Shown: positions 7,846 through 16,743, counted from the first letter of the stretch. The stretch is DNA of 64,000 nucleotides from Ardenticatenaceae bacterium (GCA_020634565.1 JACKBN010000002.1:744001-808000); one strand, 5' to 3'. The notes: generated by a model not told the origin, from the sequence alone. A program made the numbers and translations.

Positions 7846-8490
7846 ATGAATGAAAAACCGGTTTTAGTGGCTCGCGAAGGACAGCTAGTGGGTCAACGCT
7901 GGACCATTGACAATGATGAATTTTTGATTGGCCGAGGTTCCGATTGTCAAATTGTGCTGCCAGAACGGCAGGTGTCTCGTCACCACGTCAAGATTACGCA
8001 GGAAAACGGCCGTTACACCGTACACGATCTAGGCAGTCGAAATGGCACCCACCTGAACGGTCAACAAATTGAAGGGCAAGCGGTACTGCAAGATGGCGAT
8101 GAAATCTCCATCGCCCTGGCTGTTAAGCTGGTTTTTGTCGGAACAGATGCGACAATCCCACTCACTTTTGAACCGCCCACAGAAGAAGGCAACCTGCAAA
8201 TTGATGAGGCCGCCCGCGCAGTCATCATCAACGGCAAAGAGCTGGATCCGCCGCTGTCGCTGGCCCAGTTCCGCCTGCTAGAGCTGCTCTACAATGCGGA
8301 AGGCGCCGTGTGCAGCCGCGACGCTATCGTCGAGATAGTTTGGCCCGGCACCGACGGCCTCGGCGTTTCCGAGCAAGCCATCGACGCCCTGGTGCGCCGC
8401 CTGCGTGACCGTCTGGCCGAGCTGGACGAATACAACTACATCGTTACCGTACGCGGTCACGGCTTCCGCATCGACAACGAACCGCATTAA
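7846..8490 (+). CDS. FHA domain - winged-helix transcriptional regulator
   Basis: About 214 residues from the ATG at 7846. I prefer it to the ATG at 7837 because GAGG (7832-7835) is then 10 nt away instead of 1. An N-terminal FHA domain (phosphothreonine reader) shows LIGRGSDCQIVL, VSRHH and DLGSRNGTHLNG. A C-terminal OmpR/PhoB-type winged helix shows SLAQFRLLELLY, VCSRDAIVEIVWP and IVTVRGHGFRID. Expected action: phosphorylation-dependent control of transcription downstream of the divergent Ser/Thr kinase. The pairing resembles mycobacterial PknH/EmbR, but the order is reversed (FHA first) and the BTAD domain is missing. Confidence 0.92.
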   Translation: MNEKPVLVAREGQLVGQRWTIDNDEFLIGRGSDCQIVLPERQVSRHHVKITQENGRYTVHDLGSRNGTHLNGQQIEGQAVLQDGDEISIALAVKLVFVGTDATIPLTFEPPTEEGNLQIDEAARAVIINGKELDPPLSLAQFRLLELLYNAEGAVCSRDAIVEIVWPGTDGLGVSEQAIDALVRRLRDRLAELDEYNYIVTVRGHGFRIDNEPH

Positions 8491-8534
8491 GCAAACGCTC
8501 GATCATCTTTTTCGAGCATAATGCCCAAACAAAA

Positions 8535-8570
8535 AAAGCGTTGCCGCTAAACGCAGCAACGCTTTTTATT
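8535..8570. terminator. Bidirectional terminator
   Basis: Arms AAAGCGTTGC (8535-8544) and GCAACGCTTT (8556-8565) are perfectly complementary, with an A-run before and a T-run after. The hairpin lies between the convergent ends of the FHA regulator (stop 8490) and the gene ending at 8590, so it can serve both. Confidence 0.88.
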
Positions 8571-8589
8571 TTCCTCAGTTAGCTACCGG

Positions 8590-9684
8590 CTAATTTTCTG
8601 CCCGCAAAGAAATTTGTATCTCGTCATTATCCAAACGGGTAACGGTCACGTGTATCTCGTCCCCTTCAGAAAAATTGTCTTCAATCCAATGGTGCACAGA
8701 CGGACTTAGAACAATCCGAGCCATGTCATTGGGCAGCATACGCCACACGGCACTGTCTTTGTCGTAGACACCATCATAATAAATGGTAACAGGCCGCGTC
8801 TCTGTACGGGAATTCAGGGCAAAAAATGGCCAGTGCGTTGAAGTTAAGTTGATAAAGCCCCGGCGCAGATGCAATGGTTTCAAAGTGGCAACATGAGTAA
8901 AGCCATCTTCAGGTTTTAGCACGGTTTCCAGGGAAGATTCGGCCGTTTCATCATCTACCTTGCCACCCATCATGGGTTTGACGGTGCGTGCCTTGGGCTT
9001 GGCCTTACGCTTACTGCTGCTGGCCCGCCGCCCGGTCAAAAAGTGAATCAAGGGTAGCAGTTCATCAATTTGCTCAGTAAGCACATCAGCAACCTTCAGG
9101 CCCATCGCAGCGGCCTGCTCAGCTGGATAACGGCGGCTGAGGAAGAACGGCGTGACCCACTTGTCTTCGCTATTTAGATAAGAAGCCTTGCTCATTACCT
9201 CAGCAGAAACCTCAGGCAGCAGCGCCGTGATACTATCCTTAAAAATGTCCTGGTAATGGGCCTGCTCGCCGCTCTCCTCATCTACCTGCACCTGCTGCAA
9301 GCGCAAAGACCACTCGGCTCCTAACTCTGTGATGAGCCGATGCGCCATTACGGGCTGCGCTTCTGCATTTTTGAGCGCTTTGGCCAATGCTTTGGTGTCG
9401 GTAATGGCCACCTGCATTTCCAGGCTCAGCGGACGGGCAAAAAAGGCGATGTGCAAATCTTCCTCTGGCACCTCGCTCGCCGCGATATACACAGATTGGT
9501 TGGCCCGGCTAAGACCGGCAAAAGGTAAATCACCTTTGGCCTGACGGGATAGGTTATTGTGCAGTAAGTGGACAAACTGCTCTAGTTGGTCTAGGGCATA
9601 ATTGATGGCTGTCTCTTCACCCGCCCAGCCAAATGCGGTGAACACGGGCATAGACAAGCCAGTAAATGCTGTTTTAGATGACAT
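8590..9684 (-). CDS. Hypothetical protein, 364 aa
   Basis: Not recognised. The protein is soluble and has no signal peptide. An N-terminal region of about 220 residues (helical, with FAGLSRANQSVYIAASEVPE) is joined to a C-terminal region of about 110 residues (LHLRRGFINLTSTHWPFFALN and a beta-rich tail ending EGDEIHVTVTRLDNDEIQISL) by a basic, low-complexity linker (RRASSSKRKAKPKARTVKP, about 222-240). The tail reads like a small beta domain. GAGGAA 5-6 nt before the ATG supports the start. It is monocistronic: a terminator follows and the next gene upstream is more than 200 bp away. Confidence 0.7.
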   Translation of the reverse strand: MSSKTAFTGLSMPVFTAFGWAGEETAINYALDQLEQFVHLLHNNLSRQAKGDLPFAGLSRANQSVYIAASEVPEEDLHIAFFARPLSLEMQVAITDTKALAKALKNAEAQPVMAHRLITELGAEWSLRLQQVQVDEESGEQAHYQDIFKDSITALLPEVSAEVMSKASYLNSEDKWVTPFFLSRRYPAEQAAAMGLKVADVLTEQIDELLPLIHFLTGRRASSSKRKAKPKARTVKPMMGGKVDDETAESSLETVLKPEDGFTHVATLKPLHLRRGFINLTSTHWPFFALNSRTETRPVTIYYDGVYDKDSAVWRMLPNDMARIVLSPSVHHWIEDNFSEGDEIHVTVTRLDNDEIQISLRAEN

Positions 9685-9849
9685 TGGTAATTCCTCACTC
9701 AGTCAGAAAATGATGTGGCCGCAAAACGAACAACTACCTGACGATGTTTTGTTATGGGGATGCGTGATAAAGAGGATAATTCCTGCTCCCACCTATTTAT
9801 AGCCTACGTTTATTTCTTGTCAAATTTCTACCCCAGCTATTAGCTTTGC

Positions 9850-9899
9850 AGATTGGACCAATTTGTACTGCCAACATTCAACAAAAATTGGTCCAATCT
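9850..9899. repeat. Inverted repeat, AGATTGGACCA family, copy 1
   Basis: Arms AGATTGGACCAATTT (9850-9864) and its exact complement (9885-9899) enclose a 20-nt loop. Two further copies of the family are at 55527-55588 and 61620-61683. It lies just past the stop of the 565-residue protein gene on the minus strand. Confidence 0.85.
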
Positions 9900-9910
9900 T
9901 TCACCCGAGT

Positions 9911-11608
9911 TTATTTGATGCGATGTCCCTGGTAATCATTGTTGAAGAGCCAGGCGACAACAGAGCCGATTTCGATGGTTTCGGGCAGGTAGGTTTTCAT
10001 GGTGACAGAGGAAGTGCCGCGGGTGTGCAGCATGTGCTGAGTGCGGCGCATGCGCTCGAACCGATCTTGCCAGGTTTTGCAGTTAGACGGCCGTAAATCC
10101 ACCCACCCCTTTTGCGCCCAGGCATCTACATTTTCGTCAGTCAAGTCTACTTCATGGTAAATACTTTCCGGGATGTTTAAACGCGGGCCACGGATGAGAG
10201 AACGGCCGTCTGGCGTCAGAATCGGCACGCCAATGGAAGTGATTTGCGTACGCAGCAACTCGTTCTCAGTGATGAAATGGTAGAGCGTCTCCGACAATTC
10301 GCTGGCGGGTGTTTCCAGCACGTTGCGCAAGGTGCGGTAGTTGAGCCGCAGCAGATGCGCCTCGTAGAGCAATTTGGACAGCTCCGGCGGGCCAAGCTGC
10401 CCCAGCGCCACGCTGTGGCTCTGCGTTTCTTCCTCGATGCGGGCCAGCTTATCCAGCGCCGTTTGGCGCAGCACCCCAGCGCGGAAGCTGGGATTGATGA
10501 TGCTGCTGTCTACCCCAGCAATCACGTCGTAGCCAGTGTTGCTGCCTTTGATTTCCAGCAAGGCTTGCTGGGCGATCTCTTCCGGCGTCACAAATTCCAT
10601 CTGGTTGATGTGGGTAATCGCTTCAAATTCGCCGCGGGCAAAAAAGCCATTTTCGCCCGTGTCTACGCCCGCCATGTGCAGCTTGCCAATGCGATTGTAC
10701 TGGTTCTCATCGCCACGCAGGGTGAGACGGCCGTTTAACCCCTGCATCTGGCTCTCATAGCGAAACTGGGGCATGCCCCGCACCTTGATCGCCTTGTACG
10801 CCACGCGCCGGTAGCCAATCATCGCACCGGGCTTAAGCTCTTTCACCAGCGGGCCGTTGGGCGTGCGCGCCATCAAAAAGAGCAAGCCGGTATGAGCAAA
10901 GGCAACGGCCGTTTTGCTCATCAACTTGGCCGAGGGGCGATCTTCGCTGTGGGTGTAGGGAATGTTCAGCCCCATGCCGCCGGTGCCGGTGGTGCCAATT
11001 TTCAGGTAAAGGCGCGTGCCCACTTCGCACATGGCGCGGTGAATCATCTGCACGTGGCGGATGAGCTGCGGCACCGATTGGGAGATGAGCAGCGTGCTCA
11101 CGTTTTGCTCCAGCGCCTTGCCCAGCGCATCCAGCCCCTCCAAATCTTGATGGTCCACAATTTGGCGCAGCTGCTGCAAAATGTCGTAGGTTTGCTGGCT
11201 CAGGCTCTCCACATCCTGGTAGCTGATGGCCGTGGCGGTGTTAATGCTGTCTACAATCACGTCCGGTTGGTGCTGCTGAATGAGCTGAACGAGTGCGGAA
11301 CGGCCGTATGCGGCCTCCAACTTGCCAAACAGATCATCGTACAGCATGTCGCGGCGATGGCTGCTTTGCAGCAAACGGCGGCGGCGCTCCAGACTAAACT
11401 CATCCCGCACAAACACATCCCCCCAAGCCCCGACAAACTCGATGTGGGGAAACTCTTTGCGCACGTCGTACAAAAATTCGCGCACTTCACCGCGAAACAG
11501 GCTGGCAACGACGATTTTCTCTGGCTCCATGGCCCGCGCCACGGTACGCACAATTTGCGCACCAACGAGCCCCGAGCCTCCTAAAACTAAAAAGCAACGG
11601 TCAGACAT
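9911..11608 (-). CDS. Rossmann-fold (SDR/epimerase-like) protein, 565 aa
   Basis: A long protein of unknown role. It opens with FLVLGGSGLVGAQIVRTVAR (residues 6-25), an NAD(P)-binding loop of extended-SDR/epimerase type, then a region with DVIVDSINTATAISYQD (about 118-134) suggestive of the second half of a Rossmann domain. The remaining 400 residues do not match anything I recognise; they include GTTGTGGMGLNIPYTHSED and a late segment rich in Leu, Arg and Glu. A perfect GGAGGT 4-5 nt before the ATG supports the start. It is monocistronic. It could be a sugar-nucleotide or lipid oxidoreductase with an added domain, but no catalytic YxxxK is evident. Confidence 0.75.
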   Translation of the reverse strand: MSDRCFLVLGGSGLVGAQIVRTVARAMEPEKIVVASLFRGEVREFLYDVRKEFPHIEFVGAWGDVFVRDEFSLERRRRLLQSSHRRDMLYDDLFGKLEAAYGRSALVQLIQQHQPDVIVDSINTATAISYQDVESLSQQTYDILQQLRQIVDHQDLEGLDALGKALEQNVSTLLISQSVPQLIRHVQMIHRAMCEVGTRLYLKIGTTGTGGMGLNIPYTHSEDRPSAKLMSKTAVAFAHTGLLFLMARTPNGPLVKELKPGAMIGYRRVAYKAIKVRGMPQFRYESQMQGLNGRLTLRGDENQYNRIGKLHMAGVDTGENGFFARGEFEAITHINQMEFVTPEEIAQQALLEIKGSNTGYDVIAGVDSSIINPSFRAGVLRQTALDKLARIEEETQSHSVALGQLGPPELSKLLYEAHLLRLNYRTLRNVLETPASELSETLYHFITENELLRTQITSIGVPILTPDGRSLIRGPRLNIPESIYHEVDLTDENVDAWAQKGWVDLRPSNCKTWQDRFERMRRTQHMLHTRGTSSVTMKTYLPETIEIGSVVAWLFNNDYQGHRIK

Positions 11609-11741
11609 AATACCTCCAGTGGAAATAGTGGATACATTTTTACAAACACCTATAATTTCATGTCACTGATCACTGATGTGTCCTCTGAAATTAACGACGA
11701 ATTGATAGCAACCTGCTTTTATCTCAAGGAAATTTTAATAT

Positions 11742-12680
11742 GAACTAAATGAAACTTATTGAGCGTCAATAAGATGACGCAAGTTAATCATTGCAAAGGC
11801 AATGTGATGCCCACCCAAAAAGTAAGCGTCACGTCGCTCGAACCTTAACAACAAAGCGCGAAACTTATCCACCCAGGCAAAGGTGCGCTCACTCGTAAAA
11901 CGCCGCTTGTACACTTCCGCATCGAACAGACGCTTGCGGCCGCGTTTCTTGCTTTTCCGATTCCGCTTGTTCTCAGCCATATTGGGAATCAAGCCATGAT
12001 TAAAGCAGGTTTTTCGAGCAGCTTTCGTGTCAAACGCTTTGTCTGCATTGAAAAAAGCACCCTCAATGTCCAAGCCTAGCCTTTTCATCGACTTGAAAGC
12101 TGTCTGCAAATGTTCCTTTAGGTTCAAAGCATCGTGGCGATTACCAGCAATCAAGCCAGTGGAGGCGATGATAAAACCAGAGCCATCTGTCATAGGCAAG
12201 ATGTTGGTCGTCTTTGCCTTTTTACGCCCTTGATAGGCAACTGATTCACCACCTTTTTTGGCAATGGCGTGTGACCCATCCAGATTGATTTCAGATAAAT
12301 TCAATTGCTCAACAATGGTCACAATGCTCCCTTGCCACACCCTTTCCAGGCTGCCATCCCGGCTCCACTTGCGAAAATGATAGTAAACAGCATCATGACT
12401 GATTTCTTTTTTTCTGGGTCGCTACTATCCGGGGCGATGGGGAGTTGACCCCATTGGCAACCGGTGTGCAGACGGTACAGGATGTAGTTAAAGAGCCTAT
12501 ACAACGGAATTTTGCATACAAAACCGCGCTTTGCTGTTGAAATGTAGGGCAGAACATGTTGATTGAACTGTTTTTCAGTTAAACTTGTTGGTATCGTGCT
12601 CATGGTTGAACTCCTTTATGAGTTGGTATCAACAACCATGATGCACGATTTTTTGCCTTTTAGAAAGTTTCAGTTACTTC
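11742..12680 (-). mobile_element. Intact IS5-family-like insertion sequence (939 bp)
   Basis: The ends are imperfect terminal inverted repeats: GAACTAAATGAAACTT (11742-11757) against AAGTTTCAGTTACTTC (12665-12680), 14 of 16 positions matching. A 3-bp target duplication TAT stands on both sides (11739-11741 and 12681-12683). The element carries one transposase in two overlapping frames. No ACGGCCGT occurs inside. Removing the element and one TAT joins AAGGA (11726-11730) to an ATG 9 nt downstream, the natural start of the peptidase gene at 12682. Confidence 0.88.
11756..12603 (-). CDS. IS5-like transposase made by -1 frameshift
   Basis: The first frame (12603 down to about 12319) encodes the N-terminal region (LYRLFNYILYRLHTGCQWGQLP). 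The second (to 11756) encodes the DDE domain. The switch falls at seven A residues on the coding strand (12407-12413), where GAA AAA AAG offers the classic slippery heptamer A_AAA_AAG. After a -1 slip the reading continues KKEISHDAVYYHFRKWSRDG, a normal IS5-group sequence, giving about 282 residues. Catalytic residues are visible as LDGSH (first Asp), FFNADKAFD (second Asp) and RRFTSERTFAWVDKFR (Glu). The gene has no other fault, so the element may be active. Confidence 0.88.
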
Positions 12681-12681
12681 T

Positions 12682-13527
12682 ATGACAACTTTTGAAAATA
12701 GATCACATGAATTACCAGATAATTGGTGGGCTTACCAATCAACTTGTGAAATTTTGGCTGGCTGGTTCCAAAAGCATCTAGTTGGACTTCTAATTTCTAT
12801 TTCAAAAAACGAAAAAGCTCATAATAATCTTGTTTTTACAGGTTTCTTGCTATTTTATCGTGAAAGACTACTGTGGATAACCGCTGGGCATGTCATCGAC
12901 AAAATTCAAGAAGTACTCCAAGAACCGAATTATGACATTGTAACAATGCAATGGCTTGACGGGGGGAAAATTCCTGGCGCGGAATCAGTTATTGTCCACA
13001 ATAGAGATTTGCAATTCTTTTCCACATACGAGAATGACGTTGATTTCGGGTGTGTAATGATCGAAGGCCTAGACGCGGCAAATATCCTGCAAAATAATGA
13101 GGTCAAAGTCGTAACTGAACAGATTTGGAAAAACATTCATCTTTCAAATCCCGAGGGCTATTATATCGTAGGGTATCCTGAAGAATGGGTAGAAACAGAC
13201 CTAGAATCGTCTTCCAATAACATCATGATAAATAAGCTATTTGCCCGAGTTGCGTGCCTTCCTGTTGAAAAAACAGATCATCCTGGGAAAAGTGTAGACC
13301 CCTTTTGGAACAATCCCGAAGCATTTTATGGGAAGATTCTAGATTATTCTGACCAAAACCAACCTAATAGTATATCTGGCATGAGTGGAGGCCCATTACT
13401 TTCCATCGAAAGAGATCAAAATGGTGAGCTTAGATATTATTTGTTTGGATTGCAACACGGTTGGGATAAAAATAAAAGAATTATTCGTGCTGAATCGATA
13501 CAGACAATACTTCAAATTATTAGCTAA
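12682..13527 (+). CDS. Trypsin-like serine peptidase
   Basis: 281 residues, AT-rich compared with its neighbours. A complete catalytic triad is visible: WITAGHVID with His70, DVDFGCV with Asp119 or Asp121, and SGMSGGPLL with Ser235 in the GxSGGP setting of chymotrypsin-fold (S1) peptidases. There is no signal peptide, so it is presumably cytoplasmic; such lone intracellular trypsin-like domains often occur in conflict or stress systems, though nothing here proves that. The start codon is intact, but the IS at 11742-12680 ends 1 bp before it and has displaced the AAGGA ribosome site, so translation is probably reduced or lost. Confidence 0.88.
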   Translation: MTTFENRSHELPDNWWAYQSTCEILAGWFQKHLVGLLISISKNEKAHNNLVFTGFLLFYRERLLWITAGHVIDKIQEVLQEPNYDIVTMQWLDGGKIPGAESVIVHNRDLQFFSTYENDVDFGCVMIEGLDAANILQNNEVKVVTEQIWKNIHLSNPEGYYIVGYPEEWVETDLESSSNNIMINKLFARVACLPVEKTDHPGKSVDPFWNNPEAFYGKILDYSDQNQPNSISGMSGGPLLSIERDQNGELRYYLFGLQHGWDKNKRIIRAESIQTILQIIS

Positions 13528-13572
13528 AGGTTCTAAAACCATTCAAACCCTATTTTTCACAACTCAACAAGA

Positions 13573-15165
13573 TCAAGCAATTGCCAAAATGATACCCTCG
13601 TTGGGGCGAAGTTGCAGGGTGGTGGCTGTGAGGGCTGGCAGGGTAGATTCCGTAGTGAGGAGAACGGCCGTTGCCCCACTCGCTTCTGGTAATGTCCACG
13701 ATTTGGCTGCGCCCGTCAGGTTCAGCACCACCCAGCGGATTTGCGCACCATGCTGCCGCGCAAAAGCCAACACGCCATCAGGCGCAGGCAGGCTGCGATA
13801 ACTGCCCTGGTTGAGAGCGGCCGTTTCGCGGCGCAGTTGAATCAATTTCTCGGTAAAAATCAGCATCGAATCCGGGTCGCTGCGCTGGCTGGCGACGTTG
13901 ACGGTGTCTGCTTCCGCATTGAGCGGCAGCCAGGGCGTGGCCTCCGGTGGACAAAAACCGGCGTTGGGGGCATCGGTCCAGGGCATGGGCGTGCGTTCGG
14001 GGTCGCGACCGAGGCCCAGCCCCGGCACCTTCTTTTCCCATGGGTCCTGCACCATCTCTGGCGGGATCTCGCCGTCGAGCATGCCCAGCTCGTCGCCATA
14101 GTACATGGTGGGCGTGCCGCGCAGGGTGAGCAGGAGCAGCATCGCCACCCGCGCCTGATCCGCCCCCACCCGGCTGGCGATGCGGTGCTGGTCGTGGTTG
14201 CCCAGCACCCAGTTGGGCCAGGCACCTTGCGGCAACACCCCTTCGTACGTTTCGATGAGTTGGCGAACGGCCGTTGCTTCCCACGGCGTGTAGATGAGGT
14301 TGAAGTTGAAGGGGAGATGGAGTCCGTCGAGGGAACGGCCGTAATGGGCTACTAACTCATGCGGCGGTAAATTAATCTCCCCAATCAGCACGCGGTCATC
14401 GTACTCATCCGACACCTCGCGCAGCCAGCGGTTGAAATGCTCAATATCCGGTGTGTTCCGCGTATACCGCTCAATGACCCGCTTGAATGGGTCCATCCCC
14501 TCGCGCCAGTTGGGGTTTGGCGGATTATCGCGGAACTGTGCATCCTTCATTGAGCGGTAGCTCACGTCGATGCGAAAGCCATCCACGCCCTTGTCGAACC
14601 AAAAGCGCAGCACGTTTAGCATCGCCGCCCGCAACTCTGGATTGCGCCAATTCACGTCTGGCTGCTCCGCCAGAAAAGAGTGCAAATAATATTGCTCCGT
14701 TGGCGCATCCCACTCCCAGGCAGATTTGCCATCAAAGCGGGCCAGCCAATTGTTGGGCGGGCCGCCATCTGGTGCCGGATCGCGCCAGATGTACCAGTCG
14801 CGCTTGGGATTGTCCCGCGAGCTGCGCGATTCTAAAAACCAGGGATGCTCGTTGGAGGTATGGTTGGGCACAAAATCGAGGATGAGCTTGAGATTGTGGT
14901 CGTGTGCGGCGGCGATGAGCCGGTCCATGTCGGCCATCGTGCCAAACAGCGGATGGATGTCGGTGTAATCGCTCACATCATAGCCAAAATCGGCCATTGG
15001 CGAGGGGTAAATAGGCGAAATCCAGATGGCGTCCACACCCAATTCACGTAAGTAACCCAACCGCCGCTCGATGCCGGGCAAATCGCCAACGCCGTCGCCA
15101 TTGCTATCCTGAAAGCTGCGTGGGTAAATTTGGTACACAATCCCGGTTTGCCACCAGTTGCTCAT
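13573..15165 (-). CDS. Alpha-glucosidase / oligo-1,6-glucosidase family (GH13)
   Basis: 530 residues, cytoplasmic, no signal peptide. It hydrolyses alpha-glucosidic bonds of short maltodextrins, isomaltose or trehalose-like sugars; which one is not decided by sequence. GH13 regions are in order: WWQTGIVYQIYPRSFQDSNG at the start, DFVPNHTS (region I), GFRIDV with the nucleophile Asp, LIGEI with the acid/base Glu, and LGNHDQHR with the third Asp. The C-terminal 80 residues form the usual beta domain. GGAGGT stands just before the ATG. The ABC sugar ATPase at 5124 could feed the same pathway. The gene contains several ACGGCCGT copies and looks native. Confidence 0.92.
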   Translation of the reverse strand: MSNWWQTGIVYQIYPRSFQDSNGDGVGDLPGIERRLGYLRELGVDAIWISPIYPSPMADFGYDVSDYTDIHPLFGTMADMDRLIAAAHDHNLKLILDFVPNHTSNEHPWFLESRSSRDNPKRDWYIWRDPAPDGGPPNNWLARFDGKSAWEWDAPTEQYYLHSFLAEQPDVNWRNPELRAAMLNVLRFWFDKGVDGFRIDVSYRSMKDAQFRDNPPNPNWREGMDPFKRVIERYTRNTPDIEHFNRWLREVSDEYDDRVLIGEINLPPHELVAHYGRSLDGLHLPFNFNLIYTPWEATAVRQLIETYEGVLPQGAWPNWVLGNHDQHRIASRVGADQARVAMLLLLTLRGTPTMYYGDELGMLDGEIPPEMVQDPWEKKVPGLGLGRDPERTPMPWTDAPNAGFCPPEATPWLPLNAEADTVNVASQRSDPDSMLIFTEKLIQLRRETAALNQGSYRSLPAPDGVLAFARQHGAQIRWVVLNLTGAAKSWTLPEASGATAVLLTTESTLPALTATTLQLRPNEGIILAIA

Positions 15166-15211
15166 AAAACCTCCGTTTGTTGGGAATCGATCAAGACAAA
15201 AGCATTATACC

Positions 15212-15264
15212 GTAGCCGCGGTTTCTTACCGCGCCGCCCAAACGCGGTAAGAAACCGCGGCTAC
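15212..15264. repeat. Long perfect REP-like hairpin with CCGCGG cores
   Basis: Two 22-bp arms (15212-15233 and 15243-15264) are exact reverse complements around a 9-nt loop. Each arm contains GTAGCCGCGG and TTCTTACCGCG. It lies between two minus-strand genes, in the leader of the GH13 gene. A degenerate half (GCAAGAAACTGCGGCTAC, about 63024-63041) occurs near the other end of the window, so the motif is dispersed. There is no T-run, so it is not a simple terminator. Confidence 0.85.
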
Positions 15265-15274
15265 GTTGGGCAAA

Positions 15275-15316
15275 CAAAAAAAGAGCACCTTCAGCAATTT
15301 GAAGATGCTCTTTTGG
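15275..15316 (-). terminator. Rho-independent terminator of the thiolase gene
   Basis: AAGAGCACCTTCA (15281-15293) pairs with TGAAGATGCTCTT (15300-15312) with one mismatch. On the minus strand this is followed by a T-run (A-run 15275-15282 on the plus strand). It lies about 20 bp past the thiolase stop codon. Confidence 0.85.
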
Positions 15317-15334
15317 ATGTGATTAAAGGTTCGC

Positions 15335-16570
15335 TTATTCTAGTTCAATGGCCAGAGCAACCGCTTCGCCGCCGCCGAGGCAGAGGGAGGCGATACCGCG
15401 CTTGAGATCGCGCTGCTGCAAAGCGTGGATGAGCGTCACCAAAATACGTGCGCCGCTGGCCCCGATGGGATGCCCCAGGGCAATTGCGCCACCGTTAACG
15501 TTTACTTTGTCCCAATCCCACTTATACCCTTTTTGCACCAGTTCGACGCCGTTGGCCAGCACCTGGGCGGCAAACGCTTCGTTTAGCTCAAACAGGTCCA
15601 CATCGCCCATTTCCCAGCCGATTTTGTCCAACAAGCGGGGCACGGCACGGGCGGGCGCGGCAAAGAGCCATTTGGGCTCCACGGCGTAATGGGTGTAGCC
15701 GACAATGCGGGCAATGGGCGCAGCACTTTGTTGTTCCGCCACGGCGCGGCTGCTAAGGACCAAAGCAGCACCACCATCATTGAGGCCGGGGGCGTTGCCC
15801 GCGGTGACCTGACCATCTTTGACAAAAGCGGGGGGCAGTTTGCCCAACCCTTCGACGCTGGTTTGCATCTCGTAGCTGCCGTTGCTGAAGCTGGCGCGGA
15901 TCGGCTCGTCGGTGTCTACAATGACGCTGCCTTTACGGCTTTTGAGCTCGATGGGGACGATTTCGGCCTGGAAACGGCCGTTTGCCGTGGCCTGCGCTGC
16001 TTTTTCATGGCTGCGATAGGCAAATTCGTCCATCTCTTCGCGGGTCACTTCGTACTGCTGGGCAATAAACTCGGCGGCGTTGCCCATCGGCCAATCCTGG
16101 AAAGAACACCAAAGGCCGTCGGCCAGCAGCGAATCTTGCATTTCTACGTGGCCGTAGCGCAATCCCTGGCGTGCCTTGGGCAGCAGGTAAGGCGCGTTGG
16201 ACATGCTCTCCATGCCGCCGGCCACGTACACGTCGCCTTCCCCAGCGATGATGCCGTTGGAGGCGAGCATGACGGCTTTGAGGCCGGAGCCGCACACTTT
16301 GTTGACGCTGGCTGCGCCGACTGTGTTGGGCAGTCCGCCGCGCAGGGCAGCTTGCCGCGCCGGGGCCTGGCCTACACCCGCAGCCACCACGTTACCCATG
16401 ATCACTTCGTACACGGTATTGGGATCGATGCCCGAACGCTCGACGGCCGCTTTTACGGCCGTTGCGCCCAGGTCGGGTGCTTTCTGGCTGGTCAGGGTGC
16501 CAGACATTTTACCCGTTGGCGTGCGGGCGGCACTTAAAATAACAACATCATTTGCACTTTTTTGGCTCAT
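15335..16570 (-). CDS. Acetyl-CoA C-acetyltransferase (thiolase)
   Basis: 411 residues. It catalyses thiolytic cleavage or condensation of acetoacetyl-CoA or longer 3-ketoacyl-CoA. The nucleophilic Cys93 lies in VNKVCGSGLKAVMLA, the His in NGGAIALGHPIGASGAR (about 365), and the second Cys in LCLGGGEAVA near the end, the complete thiolase triad. The length is typical. AGGAG precedes the ATG by 7-8 nt. It is monocistronic with its own terminator. With the acyl-CoA dehydrogenases, MaoC and SDR genes at 40-59 kb it would complete a beta-oxidation cycle, although the genes are not linked. AtoB/PhaA-type is likely, but the degradative FadA role cannot be excluded. Confidence 0.93.
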   Translation of the reverse strand: MSQKSANDVVILSAARTPTGKMSGTLTSQKAPDLGATAVKAAVERSGIDPNTVYEVIMGNVVAAGVGQAPARQAALRGGLPNTVGAASVNKVCGSGLKAVMLASNGIIAGEGDVYVAGGMESMSNAPYLLPKARQGLRYGHVEMQDSLLADGLWCSFQDWPMGNAAEFIAQQYEVTREEMDEFAYRSHEKAAQATANGRFQAEIVPIELKSRKGSVIVDTDEPIRASFSNGSYEMQTSVEGLGKLPPAFVKDGQVTAGNAPGLNDGGAALVLSSRAVAEQQSAAPIARIVGYTHYAVEPKWLFAAPARAVPRLLDKIGWEMGDVDLFELNEAFAAQVLANGVELVQKGYKWDWDKVNVNGGAIALGHPIGASGARILVTLIHALQQRDLKRGIASLCLGGGEAVALAIELE

Positions 16571-16743
16571 TTAATCGCTCCTACGCAGATGAGAAATAGT
16601 CTTGGTTTCAATAGAAATATTGTACACGATGGGAGTTGCAATTTAGGAACGGCCGTAAATTCCCTCAACACGTAAGTGCTTGCCACCGATTTGTATAAAT
16701 GCGATGATTGCTGAAATAACGTTTAGTTGAAAGGAGCAGCATC

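Noticed and set aside
10892..11584. 230-codon plus-strand frame
   Set aside because: Antisense to the 565-residue Rossmann protein, which has a perfect Shine-Dalgarno.
13385..13801. 138-codon plus-strand frame after the peptidase gene
   Set aside because: Overlaps the peptidase gene in another frame and runs antisense into the GH13 gene; no motif.
15689..16537. 282-codon plus-strand frame
   Set aside because: Antisense to the thiolase gene, whose motifs are complete.
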